DNA of 47,227 bases from Candidatus Endobugula sp. GTDB lineage: Bacteria; Pseudomonadota; Gammaproteobacteria; Pseudomonadales; Cellvibrionaceae. The position numbers were made by a program, and so were the translations under genes. The stretch lies in the NCBI GenBank assembly GCA_020628895.1, contig JAHDEM010000017.1, positions 3,928 to 51,154 of the forward strand. The letters are read 5' to 3'. Below the pieces are notes generated by a model. That model did no database searches. It was not told the origin of the DNA and saw nothing but the letters and a program-made list of their open reading frames with translations. Within the stretch, counting starts at the first letter, position 1, and every line of letters begins with the position of its first letter. Of this stretch, positions 24,291 to 33,019 are shown in pieces.

Positions 24291-24463
24291 GTAATCAATA
24301 CGAAGTAGATTATGAAATCATGTTCAAAGGCACGGCACATGTGGAGGCAGAAGATGTAACTGATGCCGCTAGTCTCGTATGTGTTATGGATGAGTCAATA
24401 ACTGTTGTTAAATCAGCAGCGCAAGAAACAACGGTAAAGCGCATTATTAAACGTGAGGGGTGA
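24287..24463 (+). CDS. Small 58-residue protein
   Basis: ATG 24287 overlaps the previous stop (ATGA) and has AGGAGG upstream. The frame runs 58 codons: MSNQYEVDYEIMFKGTAHVE, then AEDVTDAASLVCVMDESITV, then a basic end with TTVKRIIKREG. It ends three bases before the next ATG. The alternating beta pattern (VDYEIMFKGTAHVEA) recalls small phage DUF proteins with a single alpha/beta fold. Function unknown; tight packing and the good ribosome site support it. Confidence 0.75.
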   Translation: MSNQYEVDYEIMFKGTAHVEAEDVTDAASLVCVMDESITVVKSAAQETTVKRIIKREG

Positions 24464-24466
24464 ACT

Positions 24467-24985
24467 ATGCCCCGCAAGAAAAACCAATATACCAAAGGTG
24501 GTTTTGCTGGCATTCCTAGGCTGGTTATGGATAGCTCCGACTATCTCAACTTGTCGGGGAATGCGGTTAAATTACTAATTGAATTATGTCGTCAGTATCG
24601 AGGCAATAACAATGGTGATTTAACCATTGCTTATTCACTATTAAAACATCGAGGCTTTAATTCAAAAGACACAATCAAACGCGCAAGCAAAGAACTATTA
24701 GCCGCCAATATGATTGTTTTGACTCGAACAGGAAGGTTTACTAACCCTAATGGAAGATGCGCTTTATACGCTCTTTCTTGGCAACCTATAGATGAGTGTG
24801 GCGGGAAACTAGAGGTAAATTCAACAACAACACCCTCAAGAAAGTTTAGCCTTGAAAATAACAAAACACCTAGACCAGAAACTGGTCACGGTTCGTCCTT
24901 AAAACAGGTACGAGAGCAAGCAAGAAACAGCAAAGGACAGTACTCATCGTCCTTAAAACAGGGTCGATTGACGGTGGTCACTTAG
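24467..24985 (+). CDS. Island protein with winged-helix replication-initiator look
   Basis: A 172-residue protein: GGFAGIPRLVMDSSDYLNLSGNAVKLLIELCRQYRGNNNGDLTIAYSLLKHRGFNSKDTIKRASKELLAANMIVLTRTGRF, then YALSWQPIDECGGKLEV. I recall this pattern in many phage and island proteins of unknown function. The shape is that of a winged helix as in Rep N-domains. The C-terminal 50 residues are polar and disordered. An iteron-like array lies just downstream, which makes an initiator or array-binding role worth testing. Confidence 0.7.
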   Translation: MPRKKNQYTKGGFAGIPRLVMDSSDYLNLSGNAVKLLIELCRQYRGNNNGDLTIAYSLLKHRGFNSKDTIKRASKELLAANMIVLTRTGRFTNPNGRCALYALSWQPIDECGGKLEVNSTTTPSRKFSLENNKTPRPETGHGSSLKQVREQARNSKGQYSSSLKQGRLTVVT

Positions 24986-25100
24986 ACCATAAATAAGGCT
25001 CCTTTATAAGTTACCATATGTATAGGTATAAATAATGGTTTTATTCGAGTCATTAAAACAGTGTTTATATGCGAGCGGTGCAAATTCATTCATGATATTG

Positions 25101-25330
25101 GGTAAGATTTAGGTAAGTATTTTAGCCACAGATTGATAAAGCTAAATATTAACAATTGCTAACCTGAAATAAAAAACGAGCCAAAATTAGTCAAGGTTCA
25201 GTCAAGGATCTAAGTATTGTTTAGCAATAAATCTGACAAGGATTAGGCAAGGTTAAACCGATTTATCTGATATCCATAGCCAGAGAAACTACCCAAGGTT
25301 TACACAAGGTTAGAACCTGAAAAAACCTGA
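25101..25330. repeat. Iteron-like array with 11-bp periodicity
   Basis: There are three pairs of CAAGG(T/A)T at 25192/25203, 25237/25248 and 25294/25305, each pair exactly 11 bp apart. A GGTAAG pair at 25101/25112 is also 11 bp apart. AACCTGA occurs at 25161, 25314 and 25324. Repeats one helical turn apart on one face of DNA are typical of initiator or repressor binding. The array lies in the 696-bp gene-free stretch 24986-25681, which is otherwise AT-rich, and could be the origin of island 2. Confidence 0.65.
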
Positions 25331-25564
25331 CATATAAACTTAACAAAACTTGACACTTGTAAGAGGGTTTTTAGAACAATACTCGCGAGGTAAGATTTTT
25401 ATGGGGTCATAAAGGCGAGCTTTTTACATCCCTAAAGAAACCAGCCAAAACTAGACCCCCATAGGGTTAGGTTCTTCCCAGCCATTTACAACACACGGGC
25501 AGCAGCTCGCAGTCTTTCTACAGCCACCCAACTCTTAGGGGGTTATGGGCATAAAATCTAATAT

Positions 25565-25585
25565 AAGCCGCCTTGAAAGCGGCTT
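25565..25585 (+). terminator. Hairpin in the island 2 intergenic region
   Basis: AAGCCGC (25565-25571) pairs with GCGGCTT (25579-25585); the following bases are T-containing but not a clean T-run. It is about 100 bp after the 3' end of the convergent unknown gene and may end transcription from either side. The stretch 25340-25560 shows no gene. Confidence 0.4.
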
Positions 25586-25681
25586 GATTCTACTCATCAA
25601 ACCAATATACAAAAACTTGTTTATTGAGCATATCCCGCCCGTAAGCTACTACTAGAATTTTCGCAAGCTTTATCAGATAAG

Positions 25682-26323
25682 TTATTCGTTCCTCAACCCT
25701 CCATTTTCATGGTAGTAATACATAACTTCTGTGGGCATATCTAGTAGCTTGTGTCTAGGCTTTATGTCATCGGTTACCTGAAAATTGATACCAATAGACT
25801 CCATGACGATATCAAACAACTCTAGCTGTTTACGGCTCGCAGTTTCCAGCGTTGCGCCAATATGTTCTTTAAAATCACGAGTCACAATCGCTTCGTCGTT
25901 CATTAGCTCATTTTGCTGTAATATACGACTCATATCAGAAACAAATGAATTCAACTCGTGCAGCTCATAAAGTGCAGTATTTAATAGTTTTTTATTGATC
26001 GGCTGGCTTGGTTTTTCTGTAATGCTTGGCTCTAGTTGAGTAACAACTGATTTTTTATTTTCAGATTCACTAGATGCTTGGTGATGTTTAATGCAATCAA
26101 ACTCCCATTCAAATAAACCTCCCCAACTTTGGCAAAGATATTGCCCCGCACGAGCCACTGATTTAAGAGCAGCATTATCAAGGTTCTTGCTGTTGGCATA
26201 GCTGGCGATAAGCTTGAATAAAGCGTCAAGCTGTTCAAACTGCTCACTGGCCATAGATGTTAAATCGTAATTACTGATGGATGGTTTAGGATGGCCGATA
26301 TTATCAACTTGATTTTCTGACAT
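25682..26323 (-). CDS. Unknown helical island protein
   Basis: A 213-residue, acidic, helical protein. A region near residues 25-75 (SEQFEQLDALFKLIASYANSKNL, GQYLCQSWGGLFEWEFDCI) vaguely resembles the small gene at 20084-20290 (GLFWVLRSVNQAVEFE). A polar linker follows, then LLNTALYELHELNSFVSDMSRIL. ATG 26323 has GAGGGG upstream. It is the last gene of island 2 and reads against the others; no function is recognised. Confidence 0.65.
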   Translation of the reverse strand: MSENQVDNIGHPKPSISNYDLTSMASEQFEQLDALFKLIASYANSKNLDNAALKSVARAGQYLCQSWGGLFEWEFDCIKHHQASSESENKKSVVTQLEPSITEKPSQPINKKLLNTALYELHELNSFVSDMSRILQQNELMNDEAIVTRDFKEHIGATLETASRKQLELFDIVMESIGINFQVTDDIKPRHKLLDMPTEVMYYYHENGGLRNE

Positions 26324-26473
26324 GATGTAACCCCTCATCTTTTAGTTAAGTGGAGGATGTTAGACAAATTAGATAGGTTTTTTGCACAGTTGACGGTATA
26401 TATGGCGGTATAAATTAAAACTCAAAAATTTAAGCGACCTATAATCAATAACTTAGATAATCTATTCAATAGA

Positions 26474-26486
26474 CCCCGCCCCATTT
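26474..26486 (+). other. Possible right end of island 2
   Basis: CCCCGCCCCA, followed by TTTAA, matches ten bases of the junction att core at 20678-20693 and its flank (…CCATATTTAA), with a five-base gap. It lies between the last island gene and chromosomal-looking genes. The sequence is low in complexity, so this is weak. Confidence 0.3.
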
Positions 26487-26523
26487 AACTCCCTAAAACA
26501 GACCAAACCGCTACACCCCTTTT

Positions 26524-29172
26524 TTACCGCAATCGCGCTATCCAACCTTCAACATCTCTGTCGGTGCCTAACTCTTGAGCCTTGTAAAAGCTATAAAGTG
26601 CGGCTGTTTTCTGATTGAGCTTAGCTTGCGATTTCCCTAGTACATACCATGCATCAGCAGACTTAGGGTCCAGCTCTATGGCTTTGCGCAATAAATAAAT
26701 GGCACTATCGAATAAATCGCGCCGGTATAATTGTTGACCGTGCTCATAAAAAGCCGATGCTGTGTCTAACTCTGTTGCCACACTGATTGCTGCTTTGGCA
26801 TAGGCTTGCTCACTCACGCCTAACTGTTCTTTACTATGAGTATCGAGTAATTGATATAGGTTACTGCCAGAGCTAAGCCGCATATCGGCGTAATAAAGAA
26901 ACTCCCCGTTATCCCAAGGTACTGTTTTAGCCACTTGCTGTTTAACAGACTGCAAATCTTGATATTGGTTTAAGCGCTCTTTAAAGTCACCAAGCCCGGT
27001 ATATTTTTTAAGTTGAGCCATCTCAAATTCGAGTATAGGAAAATCTAGGGTATTCACAGGCACGTCTTCTGAGCCTTTAAACTTTTTAATATCAGTCACA
27101 ATCACACTATAAGGTAATAACCGTAACGGCAATTCAAACTTTTCTGAAAAGTGCTTTTTAAGCACGGGATGCTCTGCGACATGTTGATGCTGACGTACAC
27201 TAATAGGCGATTGAGAACAGGCAAGCAAAAAATAATTTTTGGTCATATAGCTGAGCCAGCATTCTTCAAAAGACTGATCGAGGGTTTGCAATATAATATC
27301 GAGCCCTTTATCGCCCACATGCCAATCAAGCCATGTCATATAGACACCATCCGGAGTTAGCCTACTTTTGGCGAGCTCGAAAAAATCCTGTGTATACAGT
27401 TTGGATGAACTAAAGTACAACGGGGAAGTGACTGTATTAAGGATAAGTGAATACTGTTTATTTGTTGTTTTAAGAAAGTGGATGCCGTCATCATGAATAA
27501 TATTCACACGCTCGTTATGGTTGATATCCAAATTATATTCAGCCATGCGGTGCAAGTTATCTAGAACAACTTTATTAATCTCTACCACATCGGTGGAGGC
27601 AAAGGCTTGACCCACCACACTGGCCGATGCGCCCGTACCCATACCCAATACTAGTGCTTGATCTGCACGTGGAGCCAACATAGAAGACATGGCCCCTACG
27701 TGTTTTTCTGAAGGCGAGGACAGCGCAACACTGATATAACCGTTAATAAAAAAATACGGCTTACCACCGCGCCAAGTAATGGCAAAAACATCTTGCGGGC
27801 CTTTAAAGCGATCAGCATAAAAACGCTCATTAAGCTCGCGTTGCAAGTCATAAATTGAGTGCAAATTTTTATGACCAACATATAGCAATAATTCATTCCA
27901 TAGCAACGCATAGCCAGTGAAAGCAACGCCCATTACACCGCTGGCGGTTAAGAAAGTTTTACGTTGGAACCCGCCTTGAATAATAATAGCGAAAAATATA
28001 AGCGCTGCTGTGACTATTAATATCACACCGTAATCTAACCACTGGTGCAATACGAACGCCATTAAGCAAAAACCCAGTGCATTGCCCATAGCAGACCAAA
28101 ACATTAACTGCCCTGACTCACGCGCAACATCACAATAACTGCGCAACAATGCGGGAATCGCTGCACCAAAACCAATAGCAGGTAAGCCCATTAATATCAC
28201 AACCAAAACCAGTTTTAGAAAAACATGCAGCCAATAATATTCGGCCGCAGAGCCATACCAAAGGGCATAACCAGTCACCGCAAGAGGATGAATAAACAAC
28301 AGCCACGCCACCCCTGCCATAGCCAACAGCAAGGCTTTTGTAAAACTTAGTGACAAGCGATGACATAACATTGAGCCAATGGCCAAGCCAATTAACACCA
28401 TGGCGAGCACAAGGGCAAAGGTTTCGTTATAAGGGCCAAAAATAAACTCGGTGATTTTCATCATCGACAATTGAAATATTGCTGATGCCACACTGGCAAT
28501 AGCCAAACCCAGCAACACACGATAAGGAAACGACATAGCGTCTTTAAGCACAGTGAATGTTAATTTTATTTTTTGCATCCACCCTAACAGCGCAGCAGCA
28601 ACAAAGAAATTTAAACTGGCTAACAATAACGTCGTCGCCTTTAAACCAAAATTCCGAATTAAATAAAATTCCATCGCAATAGCAGTGGCGGCAGCTCCTA
28701 AGTTATATACTGCATAGGTAAATGAAAATACAGAGGGAGTACCATTGGCCTGCAAAAAACTAGCGAACAACGGCAAGCTACAACCCACTAAAAAGGCAGG
28801 CACCATAAGCAGTACCAAACAGACCAATACACTGGCAAGAACATTCACCCCAAGAAAAGGCAAACTACTATAGATAAACTGGTCGATAGCACTGTAACCA
28901 AAGGCCATTAGAAGTGCATACAAACCAATACACACCTCAATTAACCAAAGCCATTTTCGGAAACGGTGCGCATACAGCGAACCAAAACCAATACCCAGCA
29001 AAAACGTTAATAAGACAGTGGCATTAATAATAAATTGATTACCAAGGAGATTACCCAATAAGCGGGTGTACAATATTTCATAGGAAATCCCACAAAAGCC
29101 AGACAACAGCACCAAAAGTGGCATCAGCCAATGACTCACCTGTGAAGAATAAAACCATGGTTGTTTTTGCAT
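26524..29172 (-). CDS. Membrane-anchored spermidine-synthase-like protein with TPR
   Basis: A fused protein of 882 residues. Residues 1-450 hold about 12-14 hydrophobic helices (WLMPLLVLLSGFCGISYEILYTRLLG, VPAFLVGCSLPLFASFL). Residues about 480-690 form an aminopropyltransferase-like Rossmann domain with ALVLGMGTGASASVV (AdoMet motif), DVVEINK and IIHDDGIHFL. The C-terminal 90 residues contain TPR repeats (AIYLLRKAIELDPKSADAWYVLGKSQAK). Such MFS/spermidine synthase fusions are widespread in bacteria, with unproven products. It is a single leftward gene, apparently chromosomal. Confidence 0.88.
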   Translation of the reverse strand: MQKQPWFYSSQVSHWLMPLLVLLSGFCGISYEILYTRLLGNLLGNQFIINATVLLTFLLGIGFGSLYAHRFRKWLWLIEVCIGLYALLMAFGYSAIDQFIYSSLPFLGVNVLASVLVCLVLLMVPAFLVGCSLPLFASFLQANGTPSVFSFTYAVYNLGAAATAIAMEFYLIRNFGLKATTLLLASLNFFVAAALLGWMQKIKLTFTVLKDAMSFPYRVLLGLAIASVASAIFQLSMMKITEFIFGPYNETFALVLAMVLIGLAIGSMLCHRLSLSFTKALLLAMAGVAWLLFIHPLAVTGYALWYGSAAEYYWLHVFLKLVLVVILMGLPAIGFGAAIPALLRSYCDVARESGQLMFWSAMGNALGFCLMAFVLHQWLDYGVILIVTAALIFFAIIIQGGFQRKTFLTASGVMGVAFTGYALLWNELLLYVGHKNLHSIYDLQRELNERFYADRFKGPQDVFAITWRGGKPYFFINGYISVALSSPSEKHVGAMSSMLAPRADQALVLGMGTGASASVVGQAFASTDVVEINKVVLDNLHRMAEYNLDINHNERVNIIHDDGIHFLKTTNKQYSLILNTVTSPLYFSSSKLYTQDFFELAKSRLTPDGVYMTWLDWHVGDKGLDIILQTLDQSFEECWLSYMTKNYFLLACSQSPISVRQHQHVAEHPVLKKHFSEKFELPLRLLPYSVIVTDIKKFKGSEDVPVNTLDFPILEFEMAQLKKYTGLGDFKERLNQYQDLQSVKQQVAKTVPWDNGEFLYYADMRLSSGSNLYQLLDTHSKEQLGVSEQAYAKAAISVATELDTASAFYEHGQQLYRRDLFDSAIYLLRKAIELDPKSADAWYVLGKSQAKLNQKTAALYSFYKAQELGTDRDVEGWIARLR

Positions 29173-29594
29173 GTGTACTAGAAACCCTTTAATGTAACAA
29201 ACACCAGAATATGATAGGTTATATAAGCTTAGTATCTATTGATGTGATCACTCATTCGTATAAATAAAAATATAGCGACAACACACTAACGATAAAACAC
29301 TGGCGCGAACTATAACATTTAACAAAAATATAGGAAGTGCAAAACATCAGTTCGCTCGCTGACAATTCTTAGCATTTATTTTTTACCATTAATATAAGAA
29401 CGCACAAGCGAATAAAATAAGGTAAACCGTACACACCCTTTGTTACATTCGTTATACTAAAAACGCCAATACCGGGGTTGATAAATACAGTGGTGATTTA
29501 TCAACAACTGTAGTAATCAACACTGGCAGCTGTCTGGCATCGACTCATTATTACAAACATTGATTGTATTCCACCGAAAAGGAGAACCGGGAAG
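29173..29594. promoter_or_regulatory. Intergenic region with a 10-bp inverted repeat
   Basis: GTTGATAAAT (29477-29486) and ATTTATCAAC (29496-29505) form a perfect inverted repeat with nine bases between, about 90 bp before the protease gene. It looks like an operator. No gene is seen in the rest of this 422-bp divergent region, which is AT-rich. Confidence 0.5.
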
Positions 29595-30857
29595 ATGCAA
29601 AAACTTACCCTACCTATTGCCGTACTATTAGTAACACCAATCATTAGCCAGCAGTCCTACCGCATTGTTGATAACGATATTGTAGAAGGCCGCGGTTTTA
29701 GAATATCCCAACTTAAAACCATCGACTGGGATGACTTTGCCAACAAACCCTTACGTAAACCGCAAGTGACACTACATGTATCGAAACATCACTTCCCTGC
29801 GGGATCGGCGGCGAGAAAAGAAATTGATAAAGCCGTTACCATGTTTAACAACACCAGCGGCTCGACGGTACGCATCACCGTTGCCGGCACCGACCATAAA
29901 TCCAAAGCAGATTTATTTGATAACAACACCAGCCGTAATTATTTTAGTTATTTAGATAATACCGCCAGCGGTAGCTTTCCCTGCCATAATGACGGCTCAA
30001 CTGCCTGTAGCGATGACGACGATAAAGGTATTGATGGCTGGGTGATGAACGCCTGTAAATATAATCGCACCTACGGCTGGAATAGTTTGGGCCGAAAAGC
30101 CGACCATTTTGTGATATCGGTAAACACCCACTGCAAAGACCACGCCTCCGATATCACCGCAAGCGACTACCCCAAAGCCGATAATATTGCCCACGAACTT
30201 GCCCACGCTTTTGGTATGGGGCATGCCGATAGCTGGGATTCGCATCAAGATTTTTTATCCACCATGCAAGGCAATATGCCTACCCTAAGCTCGTTTGATA
30301 AATACTACCTGCGAGATATTTATCCAGAAGAGACCAATACCAAAAAAGTAGAGCTGGTCGTACCCAATGCTATACGCGTGGAATATAACAACGATATAGG
30401 CTATAAAAACTTTTACTTTAACGACGACGAAGGCACTAGCCGTAAAGCCAACCCTAAAGAACTGTATTTGAAAGACCGTTACTTTTGGGACTGCGAAACT
30501 AATCGCTCCCCTGTCTTTTGGGCCTCTTACTTTAATTCGGGCAATAAAAAAATTCAGTCCGACAAAGAAGTCTGGAGCGAAATAAGACTGGGCAAAGGCA
30601 CCAGTAAAGTGAATTCATCAGGCAATGTGGTTTTGTCTTCCCAATACCACAAAGGCTTAGAAAAAGGCGCACAAATTACTTGGTCGCAAGGGGTAAAAGT
30701 ACCGCAGCGAAGCCTTAGCGACTTGCCCTTTAACCGCACATTAAAACTGTATTTTATGGTAGATACCAAAAATACTTTTAGCGAAAAAAGCGAAGACAAC
30801 AACAGCATCAACGCCGACTTAATACTCCGCAACACTAAAGCGGATTGCAGTGTGTAG
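29595..30857 (+). CDS. Secreted metzincin-type zinc metalloprotease
   Basis: 420 residues. An N-terminal signal peptide (MQKLTLPIAVLLVTPIISQQS) implies export. The zinc motif is HELAHAFGMGHADS, the extended HExxHxxGxxH of metzincins, and STMQG 20 residues later can be the Met-turn. The cysteines (PCHNDGSTACSD, CKYN, HCKDH, FWDCETN) suggest disulfides. The C-terminal 170 residues look like a beta-rich CARDB-type domain ending in DNNSINADLIL. GGAG stands upstream of the ATG. It is a single gene; the substrate is unknown. Confidence 0.85.
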   Translation: MQKLTLPIAVLLVTPIISQQSYRIVDNDIVEGRGFRISQLKTIDWDDFANKPLRKPQVTLHVSKHHFPAGSAARKEIDKAVTMFNNTSGSTVRITVAGTDHKSKADLFDNNTSRNYFSYLDNTASGSFPCHNDGSTACSDDDDKGIDGWVMNACKYNRTYGWNSLGRKADHFVISVNTHCKDHASDITASDYPKADNIAHELAHAFGMGHADSWDSHQDFLSTMQGNMPTLSSFDKYYLRDIYPEETNTKKVELVVPNAIRVEYNNDIGYKNFYFNDDEGTSRKANPKELYLKDRYFWDCETNRSPVFWASYFNSGNKKIQSDKEVWSEIRLGKGTSKVNSSGNVVLSSQYHKGLEKGAQITWSQGVKVPQRSLSDLPFNRTLKLYFMVDTKNTFSEKSEDNNSINADLILRNTKADCSV

Positions 30858-30864
30858 ATAAGAT

Positions 30865-30910
30865 AAAAGCCTTACCTTAACGATTAATGGGTATTTTGGT
30901 AGGGCTTTTT
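30865..30910. terminator. Bidirectional terminator after the protease gene
   Basis: AAAAGCCTTACC (30865-30876) pairs with GGTAGGGCTTTT (30898-30909), a 12-bp stem with one G-T pair, and T- and A-runs at both ends. It serves the protease gene and the convergent fic gene. Confidence 0.85.
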
Positions 30911-30947
30911 ATAAGTAAGATTAATAGCACTTAACAATAACTAACGT

Positions 30948-32162
30948 TTAGACCAGTGGTGCTAATTGCGGGAAATACCAAGGCTCGGCATGTTCGGGAA
31001 TTTCCCAACGTAACGGGGAACGCGAACTGGTTTCGCTTAACAAACCATCTGCCTTTAACTGGCTTAATAAACGCCGCGCACTTCGCTCTGGCATGGCACA
31101 TAATTCTAATGAATGGGCTCTGCTTATTTCGCCATGAATAAACGCACTATACAATACCAATACTGCTGACGGCTTAAGCTCCCCAAGAGTTTGCTCGCTA
31201 GGTACTCGGCGATCATTACGCGCATGCACATAAGATTGAATACGTTCACGCATTCCCCCTAGCTCCAATAAGCCACTCATATAAGTAACCTGATCGATTG
31301 CCACATCCAACAGATAATCACATACCTTCAATAAACCTTGCTCACTCAAAGCACCACGACCATCGTAATCGCCTTGGCGTGGGCTATCTGCGCCATGTAA
31401 CAATAACTTATATTGGTCTGCACTTCTGGCTAAACCGCGGCTTAAACACCACGCGCCGTAGCTTCCCAAACCAACTGCGCGCAAAGCGGCATCCGTCCAT
31501 AAGCGCGCCACGCGACCATTACCATCTAAAAAGGGGTGAATCCATACCAAACGATGGTGCGCTGCCATAATGGCAATTAACTTACGGTCCCCCTTAAAAC
31601 GTTGCGGATGATACTCCTCACAAAAACGCTCCATTAGCGAAGCAACCTTATCTGCCTCTGGCGCAATATGCTGACCTACCTCAACACTACGTGTACGCCA
31701 TTGGCCGGGTATCACCTTATCGAGAGTGTTACCACTGGCATCGGTCACTACCCATAAACGCTCGGGAATACCCTCATAAAACTGCTGGTGCAACTGCAAA
31801 ATAAAGTCGGGACTAAATACGGTATCAAGAGTAGGTTTTTGCTCACGCGACCAGCGCTGAACCGCCATATGGGCTAACGATTCTTCTTGTAAATCTCGGG
31901 CTTTAGCATCACTACTGTAGTGGCCTTGCGCAGCGGCACGAATTTCGTGGGGGCGGGTAGGATTGCCCTCGATTTTATTCGAGTAATAGGAGTTAATTAC
32001 CTCCATATGCTGCTCGATTGTTGCTAATGTTAATGGTGCTAACTGCCCCATTAAACCCGCCGATTTAGCCTGGAGACCCACCGCTTTATCTGGCAAAGGA
32101 GAATGCCCCAAAGCTTTATCGCTAGGGATAAACGGAGTAAGGCTTGTTATGGTTGTTGTCAT
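30948..32162 (-). CDS. Fic family protein with winged-helix C-terminus
   Basis: A 404-residue protein. The active-site motif is HPFLDGNGRVARLW (HPFxxGNGRxxR), which AMP- or phosphorylates target proteins. Upstream, YYSNKIEGN supplies the inhibitory (S/T)xxxE(G/N) helix, of the N-terminal class. The C-terminal 90 residues (RAHSLELCAMPERSARRLLSQLKADGLL) form a winged helix that probably binds DNA. Two near-identical operators flank its predicted promoter, which fits autoregulation. It is a single leftward gene, convergent with the protease. Confidence 0.92.
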   Translation of the reverse strand: MTTTITSLTPFIPSDKALGHSPLPDKAVGLQAKSAGLMGQLAPLTLATIEQHMEVINSYYSNKIEGNPTRPHEIRAAAQGHYSSDAKARDLQEESLAHMAVQRWSREQKPTLDTVFSPDFILQLHQQFYEGIPERLWVVTDASGNTLDKVIPGQWRTRSVEVGQHIAPEADKVASLMERFCEEYHPQRFKGDRKLIAIMAAHHRLVWIHPFLDGNGRVARLWTDAALRAVGLGSYGAWCLSRGLARSADQYKLLLHGADSPRQGDYDGRGALSEQGLLKVCDYLLDVAIDQVTYMSGLLELGGMRERIQSYVHARNDRRVPSEQTLGELKPSAVLVLYSAFIHGEISRAHSLELCAMPERSARRLLSQLKADGLLSETSSRSPLRWEIPEHAEPWYFPQLAPLV

Positions 32163-32196
32163 AGTATTTGCCTAGGCATAGATAAAACTATCTACA

Positions 32197-32221
32197 TGGC
32201 CGGATTATTGGCCGGATTTAG
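32197..32221 (-). promoter_or_regulatory. Operator O1 of the fic gene
   Basis: TGGCCGGATTATTGGCCGG followed by ATTTAG. The half-sites CCGG are seven to eight bases apart, so the unit is dyad-like. It lies between the promoter and the fic ATG (32162). Confidence 0.6.
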
Positions 32222-32242
32222 TCATAACAAACGACTGATATT

Positions 32243-32248
32243 ATTATA
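32243..32248 (-). promoter_or_regulatory. Predicted -10 box of fic
   Basis: Leftward TATAAT (ATTATA on the given strand) lies between the two operators. The -35 is poor. It is the only good -10 in the 203 bp upstream of fic. Confidence 0.4.
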
Positions 32249-32282
32249 CTTTTAAAAAAAATAACAGAAAAAAGAGTATTTT

Positions 32283-32306
32283 TGGCCGGATTATTGTCCG
32301 GTTTAG
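32283..32306 (-). promoter_or_regulatory. Operator O2 of the fic gene
   Basis: TGGCCGGATTATTGTCCGG followed by TTTAG, one substitution and one deletion from O1, 86 bp further upstream. It contains the dyad CCGGA-N6-TCCGG. Two sites in the same orientation around one promoter suggest looping or cooperative repression. Confidence 0.6.
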
Positions 32307-32365
32307 ACATTACTTATAATGACTTTATTTATCATAAACCGTGGAAAGCGAAACGAATTAACTAC

Positions 32366-32839
32366 TTAGCGCTTCTCAAGCTTAAGATGAAGCACCTGCA
32401 ATACCTCACCCTCGGCCATTTTATCGGCTACTACCTCGGCGCGATGGCCGTGCACGGCATTATCAAACGTCACCCCTTGGGCAAGGTAATCCTCGGCAAT
32501 AAACATTTCACCACAGGTAAAATCACGCGTTTGCCCTGTACGTAACTCAATGCGCACCACACCGCTTAATATCACCAATAAGGTTGGGTCCCCTGCCACA
32601 TGAAAATCCGAAGAATAGCTTTGATCACTCGCCCGTAAACGAAAATTCACCGCGGGAATCTGATCCGACAACAACCGCACCGAATCCCCCTGCAACACCA
32701 CCTCGCGAGAAGAAAAAACCGAAGCATCGCTCCCATTATTAGTCACCGTAGCAATAGATATGGCCGGAGCATCACCCAGAACTTTTACATTGGTTTGAGT
32801 CACGGCATCAGTGATTTGGGAGGTTGGAGTATTGGGCAT
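32366..32839 (-). CDS. Cupin-domain protein
   Basis: A 157-residue single-domain cupin. The strands SSDFHVAGDPTLLVILSGVVRIEL and GEMFIAEDYLAQGVTFDNAVHGHRAEVV show the two cupin motifs. The metal-ligand histidines are fewer than usual (FHVAGD, VHGHRA), so metal binding is uncertain. The substrate is not recognised. It is a single gene upstream of the fic operators. Confidence 0.75.
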   Translation of the reverse strand: MPNTPTSQITDAVTQTNVKVLGDAPAISIATVTNNGSDASVFSSREVVLQGDSVRLLSDQIPAVNFRLRASDQSYSSDFHVAGDPTLLVILSGVVRIELRTGQTRDFTCGEMFIAEDYLAQGVTFDNAVHGHRAEVVADKMAEGEVLQVLHLKLEKR

Positions 32840-33019
32840 AAGGGTTCCTGATAGGCAGATTCGGTATATTCAGCAATGGACTAGATAAGATGGACACCAC
32901 TCATCAACATTCATTGCATAAGCAGGATTCTACCAAACAGAGGGTAGATAATCAGCTAGGCAAAGGTGGTAATCAATAAGCTCCAATACAACCCCATACT
33001 TAGCCAGTTAAGCCCTAAC

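Larger units (their letters stand above)
20694..26483. mobile_element. Genomic island 2, tandem with island 1
   Basis: It begins at the junction att site and its own P4-type integrase, oriented like that of island 1. It contains a DUF3800 gene, structured RNA candidates, a set of small DNA-binding proteins, an iteron-like array and an unknown gene. The right end is placed at a partial core copy near 26474 because chromosomal-looking genes start at 26524; that boundary is uncertain. Confidence 0.55.

Noticed and set aside
29240-29262. CRP-like half site TGTGATCACT
   Set aside because: The second half-site is missing and spacing does not fit.
31945-31970. C/G-rich string similar to the ssrA att core within the fic gene
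   Set aside because: It is coding sequence, inverted and only partly matching; a chance match of low-complexity bases.
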